The notes below the pieces were generated by a model. It ran no database searches. It was not told where the DNA came from and was given only the letters and a program-made list of their open reading frames with translations. 64,000 bases of DNA from Buttiauxella sp965119215 (GTDB lineage: Bacteria > Pseudomonadota > Gammaproteobacteria > Enterobacterales > Enterobacteriaceae): contig CBCPKK010000038.1 of the NCBI GenBank assembly GCA_965119215.1, forward strand, positions 1-64,000, in the 5' to 3' direction. Each line of letters opens with the position of its first letter. Within the stretch, counting starts at the first letter, position 1. Shown here one piece after another: positions 52,058-60,584 of the stretch. A program made the position numbers and the translations under genes.

Positions 52058-52882
52058 ATGCAGAACATCCTCAAGGCCTGGTTCGTAGAAGGCATGATCA
52101 AAGCAACAAGCGATGCCTGGCTGAAAGGCTGGGATGAACGTAACGGCGGCAATATCACCCTGCGTCTGGACGAGGCTGATATCACGCCATTCCAGGCTGA
52201 TTTCCATGCCGCGCCGCGCTATATCGCATTAAGCCAGCCGATGCCCGAACTGGCGAACACGCCGTTTATTGTCACGGGTTCCGGCAAGTTCTTCCGCAAC
52301 GTCCAACTCGACCCGGCGGCAAATATTGGCGTGGTGAAAGTGGACAACCGCGGTACGGGCTACCACATTTTGTGGGGGCTGGAGAACGAAGCGGTGCCAA
52401 CGTCTGAACTGGCGGCGCACTTCCAGTCGCACAGCGTTCGCATAAAAACGACCGGCGGCAAAGATCGCGTGATCATGCACTGCCACGCCACCAACCTGAT
52501 TGCCCTGACCTACGTGCTGGAAAACACCACGGATGTGATTACCCGCAAACTGTGGGAAGGCAGCACCGAATGCCTGGTGGTGTTCCCGGACGGCGTCGGC
52601 ATTTTGCCGTGGATGGTGCCAGGCACCGATGAAATTGGTTTGGCAACGGCTGGCGAGATGCAAAAACACTCGCTGGTACTGTGGCCGTTCCACGGGGTAT
52701 TCGGTAGCGGCCCAACGCTTGATGAAGCGTTCGGTCTTATCGATACCGCCGAGAAGTCTGCTGAAGTGCTGGTAAAAGTTATTTCGATGGGCGGCATGAA
52801 ACAAACCATCAGCCGTGACGAGCTTATCGCGCTCGGTAAACGTTTTGGTGTGACCCCATTAGCCAGTGCTTTAGAGCTGTAA
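52058..52882 (+). CDS. rhaD: Rhamnulose-1-phosphate aldolase RhaD
   Basis: A 274-residue class II zinc aldolase equal to E. coli RhaD. It splits rhamnulose 1-phosphate to DHAP and L-lactaldehyde. Zinc ligands lie in HCHATNLIAL and in the later VLWPFHGVFGSG block. It is third in rhaBAD. Confidence 0.97.
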   Translation: MQNILKAWFVEGMIKATSDAWLKGWDERNGGNITLRLDEADITPFQADFHAAPRYIALSQPMPELANTPFIVTGSGKFFRNVQLDPAANIGVVKVDNRGTGYHILWGLENEAVPTSELAAHFQSHSVRIKTTGGKDRVIMHCHATNLIALTYVLENTTDVITRKLWEGSTECLVVFPDGVGILPWMVPGTDEIGLATAGEMQKHSLVLWPFHGVFGSGPTLDEAFGLIDTAEKSAEVLVKVISMGGMKQTISRDELIALGKRFGVTPLASALEL

Positions 52883-52895
52883 GTCGAATGGTTTT

Positions 52896-52922
52896 GGTGG
52901 GTGTCGCTAACGCTAACCCACC
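52896..52922. repeat. Hairpin repeat of a second type after rhaD
   Basis: GGTGGGT / ACCCACC with inner GTCGCTAACGCTA. It resembles a widespread enterobacterial intergenic repeat with GGGTGGGTTAGCG arms. It separates rhaBAD from the ABC transporter genes. Confidence 0.5.
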
Positions 52923-52990
52923 CTACACAACATCCGACACAAAACAATAAAAAACACCTGCAAACTGAACCCTACATCGGAGTACAAGCA

Positions 52991-53983
52991 ATGAAAACTA
53001 AAGCAATATTAGGTTGTACGCTTACCGTTGTCGCACTGGCGCTGTCCAGTTCTGCCCTTGCTGAAGTGAAAATAGCCCTGGTGGCAAAATCACTTGGCAA
53101 TGGATTCTTTGAAGCCGCAAACGTGGGGGCTCAGGAAGCCGCCAAAGAGCTAGGCGATGTAAAAGTCATTTATACCGGCCCAACCACCACTACCGCCGAA
53201 GCACAAATTGAAGTTCTCAACGGCTTGATCGCTCAAGGTGTTGATGCCATTGCCATTTCTGCCAATGACCCAGACGCGCTGGTTCCGGTGCTGAAAAAGG
53301 CCATGCAGCGCGGCATTAAAGTCGTGTCATGGGATTCAGGCGTGGCGAAAGAAGGCCGCCAGATTCACCTTAATCCTTCCAATAACGCATTGATTGGCGA
53401 AACCAACGTCAAACTGGCTGCTGACGCACTTAAAGCCATGAATCTGGAAAAAGGCGATGTGGCCATTCTTAGCGCCACACCGACTTCGACCAACCAAAAC
53501 ATCTGGATTGCGGAGATGAAAAAGGTGCTGCCTAAGTACCCTTCCGTCAATCTGGTGACCGTCGCTTATGGCGATGATCTTTCTGATAAAAGCTACCGCG
53601 AAACCGTGGGTCTGCTGAAGTCTTACCCGGATTTGAAAGTGATCGTCTCACCTTCTTCTGTCGGCATTGTCGCGGCGGCTCAGGCGGTGAAAGATCAGGG
53701 CAAAATCGGCAAGGTTTACGTGACCGGCCTCGGCCTGCCGTCTGAAATGGCGGGCGCGATAAAATCAGGTGCCTCGAAAAGTTTCGCCATCTGGAACCCA
53801 ATCGATCTGGGCTACGCCGCAACTTATCTTGCTGATGACTTAGTGAAAGGCACCGCGACGAAAGACGAAGCCAGCATGGGCAAACTGGGCAAAGTAAAAC
53901 TCGATGCTGACGGCAGCGGCGCAATGGCTGAGCCGTTCGTTTACGACGCCAGCAACATTGATAAATTCTCCAAAATCTTCTGA
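52991..53983 (+). CDS. Rhamnose-type ABC transporter substrate-binding protein
   Basis: A 330-residue periplasmic sugar-binding protein of the LsrB/RhaS(binding) type. Signal peptide MKTKAILGCTLTVVALALSSS is followed by ALAEVKIALVAKSLGNGFFE. GGAG lies before the ATG; the 90-bp in-frame extension upstream covers the hairpin repeat and is not real. AI-2-binding LsrB is a relative, but the position after rhaBAD favours rhamnose. The name RhaS used in Rhizobium for this protein is avoided here because it clashes with the regulator. Confidence 0.88.
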   Translation: MKTKAILGCTLTVVALALSSSALAEVKIALVAKSLGNGFFEAANVGAQEAAKELGDVKVIYTGPTTTTAEAQIEVLNGLIAQGVDAIAISANDPDALVPVLKKAMQRGIKVVSWDSGVAKEGRQIHLNPSNNALIGETNVKLAADALKAMNLEKGDVAILSATPTSTNQNIWIAEMKKVLPKYPSVNLVTVAYGDDLSDKSYRETVGLLKSYPDLKVIVSPSSVGIVAAAQAVKDQGKIGKVYVTGLGLPSEMAGAIKSGASKSFAIWNPIDLGYAATYLADDLVKGTATKDEASMGKLGKVKLDADGSGAMAEPFVYDASNIDKFSKIF

Positions 53984-53994
53984 TTGGGTTTTAA

Positions 53995-54087
53995 ACCACC
54001 CCCTCCCAACCTCCCCCTTGCCAGGGGGAGGAGTTAAACCCTCTCCCAAAAGGAGAGGGAGAAAGTTGAACCAGGGTGAGGGCGACC
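53995..54087. repeat. GC-rich dispersed repeat, composite (copy G)
   Basis: A long-form left half (ACCCCCTCCCAACCTCCCCC, then AGGGGGAGGAG) is joined to a short-form hairpin (ACCCTCTCCCAAAAGGAGAGGG) and a closing CAGGGTGAGGGCG arm. It suggests that both forms belong to one family and recombine. Confidence 0.75.
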
Positions 54088-54120
54088 CGATCAAACGAAA
54101 ACACCATGGGGAATTTAACG

Positions 54121-55629
54121 ATGACCACCACACCTTTGCTGTCCCTGAAGGGGATAACGAAAGTCTTCCCCGGCGTTCGCGCCCTCGAAAATGTCCACCT
54201 TGATTTGTGGCCGGGCAAAGTCACGGCGCTGATTGGCGAAAACGGCGCGGGTAAATCCACGCTGGTTAAAGTCATGACCGGGATTTATCAGCCGGAAGAA
54301 GGCGAACTGCTTTATAAAGCGATTCCGATTACGCTGCCCAACCCGGAAGCGGCGCACAAAGTCGGGATCACGGCGATTCACCAGGAAACGGTGCTGTTCG
54401 ATGAACTGACCGTCACCGAGAATATTTTTGTCGGCCACTATCTGTATCGCGGCTTTTTTAAAAAGCTCGACTGGACCGCCATGCACCAAAAAGCGCAGGA
54501 AATCCTCACGCGTCTTGAAGTCCAGATTAATCCACGCGCCACGCTCAAAACCCTGAGTATTGCCCAACGCCATATGGTGGCGATTGCCCGTGCGCTATCG
54601 TTTGAAGCGCAAGTGGTGATTCTGGACGAACCGACCGCCGCGCTTTCGCAGCATGAAATTGTCGAGTTTTATCAAATCGTTGAACGCCTGAAAGGCGAAG
54701 GAAAAGCGATTCTGTTTATCTCGCACAAATTCGACGAGATTTTCGCCATTGCCGATCACTACACCATCCTGCGCGACGGGGTGTACATCAGTTCCGGGCA
54801 GATTAGCGAGATAACCGCAGAGCGCATGGTCACCATGATGGTCGGACGCGAAATCACGCACGCCTTCCCGAAAGTGACCTGCGAACTCGGCGACGTGGTG
54901 CTGGAGGTAAAAGATCTCTGCCATCCCACAGAATTTGCCCACATCAACTTCACGCTGCGTAAAGGTGAAATTCTTGGGTTTTATGGCCTGGTCGGTGCCG
55001 GGCGCACCGAACTTATGCAGGCATTATCTGGCGTCTCGCACCCGTCGCACGGCGAGATTTTACTGAACGGCAAGGCGATGAAATTCCACCAGCCTGCCGA
55101 TGCCATCAAAGCCGGGATTGTCTGCGTGCCGGAAGAACGCCAGAAGCAGGGCGCAATCATCGAACTGCCTATCTATCAGAACATTAGTTTGCCGCAGCTC
55201 AGCAAGCTCAATCCGCGTGGCGTTTTAAACGATGCGCGTGAATGGGCGCTGGCCGACGAATACGCCAAACGCTTGCAGGTAAAAGCCTTTAGCTGGAAAC
55301 AACCGGTTGAAACGCTGTCGGGTGGCAACCAGCAGAAAGTGGTGATCGGCAAATGGCTGGCGACTCAACCAGACGTCATCATTCTTGATGAGCCGACCAA
55401 AGGCATTGATATCGGTTCGAAAGCGGCGGTGCATCAGTTTATGTCCGAGCTGGTCAGTCACGGCCTGGCAGTGATTATGGTGTCGTCAGAATTGCCGGAA
55501 GTCATGGGCATGGCTGACCGCATTATCGTGATGCACGAAGGGTTGATGGTGGCTGAATATGACGCAGGCGCGGCAAGTGCTGAAATGATCGTCAGCGCCG
55601 CCAGCGGCTCGCATGAGGAGGCAGCATAA
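54121..55629 (+). CDS. Rhamnose-type ABC transporter ATP-binding protein
   Basis: A 502-residue double ATPase of the sugar type. First Walker A GENGAGKST, Walker B VVILDEPTAAL, degenerate second Walker A GLVGAGRTE and second signature LSGGNQQKVVIGKWL are visible. ATG 54121 with GGGGA upstream is chosen; ATG 54106 and 54076 are in frame but lack homology. It overlaps the first permease by 1 bp. Confidence 0.9.
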   Translation: MTTTPLLSLKGITKVFPGVRALENVHLDLWPGKVTALIGENGAGKSTLVKVMTGIYQPEEGELLYKAIPITLPNPEAAHKVGITAIHQETVLFDELTVTENIFVGHYLYRGFFKKLDWTAMHQKAQEILTRLEVQINPRATLKTLSIAQRHMVAIARALSFEAQVVILDEPTAALSQHEIVEFYQIVERLKGEGKAILFISHKFDEIFAIADHYTILRDGVYISSGQISEITAERMVTMMVGREITHAFPKVTCELGDVVLEVKDLCHPTEFAHINFTLRKGEILGFYGLVGAGRTELMQALSGVSHPSHGEILLNGKAMKFHQPADAIKAGIVCVPEERQKQGAIIELPIYQNISLPQLSKLNPRGVLNDAREWALADEYAKRLQVKAFSWKQPVETLSGGNQQKVVIGKWLATQPDVIILDEPTKGIDIGSKAAVHQFMSELVSHGLAVIMVSSELPEVMGMADRIIVMHEGLMVAEYDAGAASAEMIVSAASGSHEEAA

Positions 55630-56636
55630 TGTGGCAAACACTGCTTAAACATCGTGAGTTTCTGCTCGGCGGCGTCATCTTATTGATGGTGCTGGCGATT
55701 GGCAGCCGCGTACCGTCTTTCCTGGCACCTGGCAACCTGGTGGAGATGTTCAACGACACCTCGATTCTGATCATTCTCGCCCTCGGCCAGATGATGGTGC
55801 TGCTCACTAAAGGCATAGATTTGTCGATGGCGGCGAATCTGGCGCTCACCGGCATGATTGTCGCGTTACTCAACTTCCACTATCCGCAAATCCCGGTTTG
55901 GGCGCTGCTCGTGCTGGCAACCGCGCTTGGCCTGGTGATGGGCGTGATCAACGGTTTGCTGGTCTGGAAGCTCGGCATTCCGGCGATTGTCGTCACACTC
56001 GGCACCATGAGTATTTATCGCGGCATCATCTTCCTGCTTTCTAACGGCGGCTGGATTAACGCCCATCAGATGAGCGACAGCTTCCTGGGTTTACCGCGAA
56101 CGGTCGTTCTGGGAATGCCGTTGCTGAGCTGGTGCGCCGTTGCGGCACTTTTACTGGTCGGCTATTTCTTGCGTTACAGCCGCACCGGACGGGCGATGTA
56201 TACCGCTGGCGGCAACGCCACCGCCGCGTATTACACCGGAATTAACGCCGGAAAAATGCAGTTCATCAGTTTTAGCCTTTCGGGTGCGCTGGCGGGGTTC
56301 TGCGGTTATCTGTGGATTTCACGTTTCGCCGTTGCGTATGTCGACGTAGCTAACGGTTTTGAACTGCAAATCGTCGCAGCCTGTGTGATTGGCGGGATCA
56401 GCACCATGGGTGGCATCGGGCGCGTGCTCGGTTGCTTGCTGGGCGCGCTGTTCCTGGGCGTTATCAACAACGCGCTGCCGGTGATTGGCGTTTCGCCGTT
56501 CTGGCAAATGGCCATTTCTGGCGCGGTGATTGTGATAGCCGTCTTGCTGAACGAACGCGGCAACAAACGCAAAGGACGGCTGATTCTGCGCGATGTCGCG
56601 CTCTCCAGACAAAAGGCGGTAGTGAGCCATGAATAA
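55629..56636 (+). CDS. rhaP: Rhamnose-type ABC transporter permease 1
   Basis: A 335-residue RbsC-type permease with about nine to ten helices. Family blocks TKGIDLSMAANLALTGMIVA, VTLGTMSIYRGIIFL and CVIGGISTMGGIGRVLGCLL are present. GAGGAGG lies upstream of the ATG. It overlaps the second permease by 8 bp. The symbol follows the Rhizobium RhaSTPQ system. Confidence 0.85.
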   Translation: MWQTLLKHREFLLGGVILLMVLAIGSRVPSFLAPGNLVEMFNDTSILIILALGQMMVLLTKGIDLSMAANLALTGMIVALLNFHYPQIPVWALLVLATALGLVMGVINGLLVWKLGIPAIVVTLGTMSIYRGIIFLLSNGGWINAHQMSDSFLGLPRTVVLGMPLLSWCAVAALLLVGYFLRYSRTGRAMYTAGGNATAAYYTGINAGKMQFISFSLSGALAGFCGYLWISRFAVAYVDVANGFELQIVAACVIGGISTMGGIGRVLGCLLGALFLGVINNALPVIGVSPFWQMAISGAVIVIAVLLNERGNKRKGRLILRDVALSRQKAVVSHE

Positions 56637-57633
56637 AACACTGATTTCTGAATCTGTGCCACCGCAAGCCACTACATCCCCGCTGTTGCGCCGTTTGCTG
56701 TGCTGGGAGTCGTTTTTATTGGCGGTGACGCTGGCTGTTTTTGTCGCCAACGCGCTGGCTTCGCCCTACTTCCTGAACATCTGGAATTTGTCGGACGCGA
56801 CATTCAACTTCACCGAAAAAGCGATCATCGTGTTGCCCATGGCGATGCTGATTATCGCCCGTGAAATTGATTTGTCTGTGGCATCGACCATTGCGCTCAG
56901 CTCAACCGTAATGGGCTTTTGCGCTCAGGCAGGTGTCGATACCGCTGGGCTTGTGTGCGTGGGATTAGGCGTTGGTTTGCTGTGCGGTTTGTTCAACGGC
57001 CTGCTGGTCACCCGCTTCAATCTTTCTTCGATTGTTATCACCATCGGCACCATGAGTTTGTACCGCGGCATTACCTACATTTTGCTGGGCGACCAGGCAC
57101 TAAACCATTATCCAGAAAGTTTTGCCTGGTTTGGGCAGGGCTACGTCTGGGGCGCGTTGTCGTTTGAATTTACGCTGTTTCTGGTGCTGGCGGCAGTGTT
57201 CGCATTCTTGCTGCATAAAACCAATTTTGGCCGCCGCACATACGCCATCGGCAATAACCCAACCGGAGCCTGGTATTCCGGCATCAACGTGAAACGTCAT
57301 AACTTGCTGCTGTTTGTGCTGGTCGGCGTGATGGCGGGGCTTGCGTCGGTGCTGTTGACCTCGCGCCTCGGCAGCACGCGCCCCACTATCGCAATGGGCT
57401 GGGAGTTAAGCGTGGTGACCATGGCGGTGCTGGGCGGCGTCAATATTCTTGGCGGCTCCGGCAGCATGGCGGGCGTGATTATCGCCGCGTTCCTGATGGG
57501 GTTGGTCACCTTCGGCCTGAGCCTGCTGAATGTGCCGGGCATCGTGATGTCGATTATCGTTGGCGCGATGCTGATTACCGTAATTTCTCTACCGATTATT
57601 ACCCGCCGCATTATGCAACGGACACGGCGCTGA
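56629..57633 (+). CDS. rhaQ: Rhamnose-type ABC transporter permease 2
   Basis: A 334-residue permease paralogous to the first. Blocks REIDLSVASTIALSSTVMGF, VITIGTMSLYRGITYI and AVLGGVNILGGSGSMAGVII are visible. It forms a heteromeric membrane channel with permease 1. Confidence 0.85.
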   Translation: MNKTLISESVPPQATTSPLLRRLLCWESFLLAVTLAVFVANALASPYFLNIWNLSDATFNFTEKAIIVLPMAMLIIAREIDLSVASTIALSSTVMGFCAQAGVDTAGLVCVGLGVGLLCGLFNGLLVTRFNLSSIVITIGTMSLYRGITYILLGDQALNHYPESFAWFGQGYVWGALSFEFTLFLVLAAVFAFLLHKTNFGRRTYAIGNNPTGAWYSGINVKRHNLLLFVLVGVMAGLASVLLTSRLGSTRPTIAMGWELSVVTMAVLGGVNILGGSGSMAGVIIAAFLMGLVTFGLSLLNVPGIVMSIIVGAMLITVISLPIITRRIMQRTRR

Positions 57634-57645
57634 CTGTTTTCTCTC

Positions 57646-57726
57646 GATGACCCCCTCCCAGCCTCCCCCTTGTCAGGGAGGAGTTAATGCTCCCTCCCCT
57701 GGCAAGGGGAGGGTTGGGGAGGGGTC
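57646..57726. repeat. GC-rich dispersed repeat, long form (copy H)
   Basis: ACCCCCTCCCAGCCTCCCCC and GGGGAGGGTTGGGGAGGGG in inverted orientation, with two inner hairpins; it lies between permease 2 and the lactaldehyde reductase gene. Confidence 0.8.
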
Positions 57727-57788
57727 CGATACAGTCCCCGGAGAGGGAAGACAAAGAATTCGCAACATTAATATTAAGGAGAATAGCA

Positions 57789-58937
57789 ATGAGTTTTATG
57801 TTGGCCTTACCAAAAATCAGCCTTCACGGCGCAGGTGCAATCGGCGATATGGTGAAATTGATTGCCGCTAAACCCTGGGGAAAAGCGTTAGTTATCACCG
57901 ACGGGCAACTGGTAAAAATGGGTCTGCTGGACAGCCTGTTTAGCGCGCTCGACGAACATCAACTTTCTTATGAACTGTTCGATGAAGTGTTCCCGAACCC
58001 GACAGAAGAACTGGTGCAAAAAGGTTTCGCCGCTTATCAGGCAGCCGATTGTGACTACCTGATTGCTTTCGGCGGCGGCAGCCCGATTGATACTGCCAAA
58101 GCGGTGAAAATCCTGACCGCAAACCCTGGGCCATCAACGGCTTATTCGGGCGTGGGCAAAGTCACCAACGCTGGTGTTCCACTAGTGGCGATCAACACCA
58201 CCGCAGGCACTGCGGCGGAGATGACCAGCAACGCGGTGATCATCGATTCCGTGCGCCATGTGAAAGAAGTCATTATCGATACCAATCTGATCCCAGATAT
58301 CGCCGTTGATGACGCAAGCGTAATGCTGGATATCCCAGCCAGCGTCACCGCCGCAACCGGCATGGATGCACTGACTCACGCCATCGAAGCCTACGTTTCC
58401 GTCGCCGCACACCCGCTGACCGACGCCAACGCGCTGGAAGCTATCCGCCTGATTAGCCAGTGGTTACCAAAAGCGGTCGACAACGGGCATAACCTGGAAG
58501 CGCGTGAAATGATGGCTTACGGGCAATATCTGGCAGGTATGGCGTTCAACAGCGCCGGACTTGGCCTGGTGCATGCGCTGGCACACCAACCTGGCGCCAC
58601 GCACAACCTGCCACACGGCGTCTGTAACGCCATTTTATTGCCGGTTATCGAAGCCTTTAACCGTCCGAATGCCGTCGCTCGTTTCGCCAAAGTCGCCGCT
58701 GCAATGGGCGTAAACACCCAGAATATGAGCGAAGAAGAAGCCAGCTTTGAGGCAATCCTCGCCATTCGTGAGCTATCAACCCGCGTAGGCATTCCATCTG
58801 GCTTTAGCCAGCTTGGGATAAAAACTGCGGATATCGAAGGCTGGCTGGATAACGCGCTTGCCGACCCATGCGCACCGTGTAACCCGCGCGTTGCGTCTCG
58901 TGAAGAAGTCCGCGAGTTGTACCTGGAGGCGCTATGA
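57789..58937 (+). CDS. fucO: Lactaldehyde reductase (FucO-like iron-dependent alcohol dehydrogenase)
   Basis: A 382-residue group III iron-dependent alcohol dehydrogenase, as long as E. coli FucO. Blocks are FGGGSPIDTAKAV, NTTAGTAAEMTSNAVI, ATGMDALTHAIEAYVS and the metal site LVHALAHQPGATHNLPHG. It reduces the L-lactaldehyde made by RhaD to propanediol in anaerobic growth. E. coli FucO is in the fucose regulon, so this copy is dedicated to rhamnose by position. AAGGAG precedes the ATG. It overlaps rhaM by 4 bp. The divergence from E. coli FucO in the first 60 residues suggests a separate lineage. Confidence 0.88.
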   Translation: MSFMLALPKISLHGAGAIGDMVKLIAAKPWGKALVITDGQLVKMGLLDSLFSALDEHQLSYELFDEVFPNPTEELVQKGFAAYQAADCDYLIAFGGGSPIDTAKAVKILTANPGPSTAYSGVGKVTNAGVPLVAINTTAGTAAEMTSNAVIIDSVRHVKEVIIDTNLIPDIAVDDASVMLDIPASVTAATGMDALTHAIEAYVSVAAHPLTDANALEAIRLISQWLPKAVDNGHNLEAREMMAYGQYLAGMAFNSAGLGLVHALAHQPGATHNLPHGVCNAILLPVIEAFNRPNAVARFAKVAAAMGVNTQNMSEEEASFEAILAIRELSTRVGIPSGFSQLGIKTADIEGWLDNALADPCAPCNPRVASREEVRELYLEAL

Positions 58938-59248
58938 TCCGCAAAGCCTTTGTGATGCAGGTGAACCCCGATGCCCATGAAGAATATCAACGTCGCCATA
59001 CGCCAATTTGGCCAGAGCTGGAAGCGGTACTTAAACAGCACGGTGCTCATCACTACGCTATTTATCTTGATGCTCAACGCCACCTACTTTTTGCCACAGT
59101 AGAAATTGAATCCGAAGCCCGCTGGGATGCAGTGGCACAAACCGACGTTTGCCAGCGTTGGTGGAAGCATATGAGTGACATTATGCCGAGCAATGCCGAC
59201 AACAGCCCGGTGAGTGCCGAGTTGAAAGAAGTGTTTTATTTAGAGTAA
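58934..59248 (+). CDS. rhaM: L-rhamnose mutarotase RhaM
   Basis: A 104-residue mutarotase that interconverts alpha and beta L-rhamnose. The N-terminus MIRKAFVMQVNPDAHEEYQR, the active-site HTPIWPELEAVLKQHGAHHY block and the C-terminal WWKHMSDIMP are typical. Last gene of the rhamnose cluster; ATGA overlap with the reductase. Confidence 0.95.
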   Translation: MIRKAFVMQVNPDAHEEYQRRHTPIWPELEAVLKQHGAHHYAIYLDAQRHLLFATVEIESEARWDAVAQTDVCQRWWKHMSDIMPSNADNSPVSAELKEVFYLE

Positions 59249-59255
59249 GGCTAAG

Positions 59256-59346
59256 ACCCCCTCCCGACCTCCCCCTTTCCAGGTGGAGGAGCAAACAAGA
59301 GCTCGGTCGGCTCCCTCACCTGGTAAGGGGAGGGCTGGGGTGGGGT
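59256..59346. repeat. GC-rich dispersed repeat, long form (copy I)
   Basis: ACCCCCTCCCGACCTCCCCC and GGGGAGGGCTGGGGTGGGG in inverted orientation with two inner hairpins, placed right after rhaM, where it may end the transcript. Confidence 0.8.
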
Positions 59347-59460
59347 CGCTGTGTCTCATGTCACGATCCATTTTGCAGGTGTTGCGAAACGATACGGCAA
59401 CGGATTATCACCAGCAAAGAGGAAAAGCACAGCCTGCGGCATTGCTCGCAAACACCAAAA

Positions 59461-60420
59461 TCAGACGCTTTCCAGCGCCTTATGAATCACCTGGGAAAGC
59501 TCCTTCACATCAAACTTCGCGACATAGCCATTCGCACCCACTTTACGGACGTGGTCTTCGTTGGCGCTGCCTGACAACGATGAGTGAATCACCACCGGGA
59601 TCTGCTTTAACGTCATATCGGTCTTAATATTTCGCGTCAGCGTGAAACCGTCCATTTCCGGCATTTCGATGTCGGTTAGCACCATGCCAATTCTGTCGGT
59701 GATCGGCTGGCCTGCGGCTTTAGCTTCCGCTGCGATAACCTTAATTTTCTCCCAGGCTTCCAGACCCGTGGAATGCATAATCGTCGGAATACCCATGCCT
59801 TTCAGCCCCTGCTCAAGCATCTGGCGAGCGACTTTGGAATCTTCCGCAACAATGGCCACAGCCCCTGGTTTCAGAGGGTTCGTTGTCTTTTCGATGGCCG
59901 CAATATCCACATTGCGCCCGGCAGGGATGATGTCGTAGAGGATTTGTTCTACATCGAGCACCAGCGCCAGTTCGCCCTTATATTCGTCGCTATCGAGAGA
60001 GGCAATACTGGTGATGTTACGGCTGCTAACACCGGATTCGGCGGCGTGAACCTGGCTCCAGTCGAGGCGAATAATATTCTCCACCGACTCGACAGCAAAA
60101 GCCTGCGTACTACGGGCGTATTCAGTGATTAATAGCAGATTCAGACCCGTTTCTGGCGTGCAGCCCGTAACGGCAGGCAAGTCGATAACCGGGATAATCT
60201 GATCACGAATATTGGCGATGCCCAACAGCGGCGACATCATCCCCGCCGCCCGGTTGATTTTCGGCATCGGCACAATTTCACGCAGTTTAAAAACGTTGAT
60301 GCCGTACAGCTCAGACTTACCACCGTGCTGGCCTTTGCCTAAGCGGAACAGTAAAAGCTCAAACTTGTTGGATAACGCCAGGTTAGCCCTTTCATCGATA
60401 TCTTTTTGAAAATTATCCAT
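59461..60420 (-). CDS. cheV: Chemotaxis coupling protein CheV
   Basis: A 319-residue CheV: a CheW-like coupling domain (about 1-165; IYGINVFKLREIVPMPK-type block YGINVFKLREIVPMP) joined to a receiver domain (about 185-315). The phosphoacceptor is Asp250 in VLTDIEMPEMDGF, with the acidic pair Glu193-Asp194 and a Lys near YVAKFD. It links chemoreceptors to CheA and tunes adaptation. E. coli K-12 lacks cheV, while Salmonella has it. A sigma28-type promoter lies upstream, so it is in the flagellar regulon with the chemoreceptor at 26.5 kb. Confidence 0.94.
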   Translation of the reverse strand: MDNFQKDIDERANLALSNKFELLLFRLGKGQHGGKSELYGINVFKLREIVPMPKINRAAGMMSPLLGIANIRDQIIPVIDLPAVTGCTPETGLNLLLITEYARSTQAFAVESVENIIRLDWSQVHAAESGVSSRNITSIASLDSDEYKGELALVLDVEQILYDIIPAGRNVDIAAIEKTTNPLKPGAVAIVAEDSKVARQMLEQGLKGMGIPTIMHSTGLEAWEKIKVIAAEAKAAGQPITDRIGMVLTDIEMPEMDGFTLTRNIKTDMTLKQIPVVIHSSLSGSANEDHVRKVGANGYVAKFDVKELSQVIHKALESV

Positions 60421-60483
60421 TTTAACCTCTGGTTATAACCCGGCGGGTCGTCATCGCCCTGTTTAGCGGGTGCCCTGTAGAAG

Positions 60484-60510
60484 TTATCGGCAGAATGAGA
60501 AAAAAGTAGA
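60484..60510 (-). promoter_or_regulatory. Sigma28 (FliA)-type promoter of cheV
   Basis: On the minus strand GCCGATAA (60491-60484) is a perfect -10; 15 bp upstream lies TCTA (60510-60507) where TAAA is the consensus. It is 64 bp before the cheV ATG. Confidence 0.75.
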
Positions 60511-60584
60511 GTCTGATTAATCCCCCTTTGCTTCATACGGTGGCTTGCCCTACTATTAACGCCGTGTCGCAAAGGGACAAAAAA

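Noticed and set aside
52901..52990. Extension of the rhamnose-binding protein start upstream
   Set aside because: It would place 30 polar residues before a clear signal peptide and covers a hairpin repeat.
57687..57788. Extension of the lactaldehyde reductase start upstream
   Set aside because: The extension is encoded by repeat copy H, and ATG 57789 has AAGGAG.
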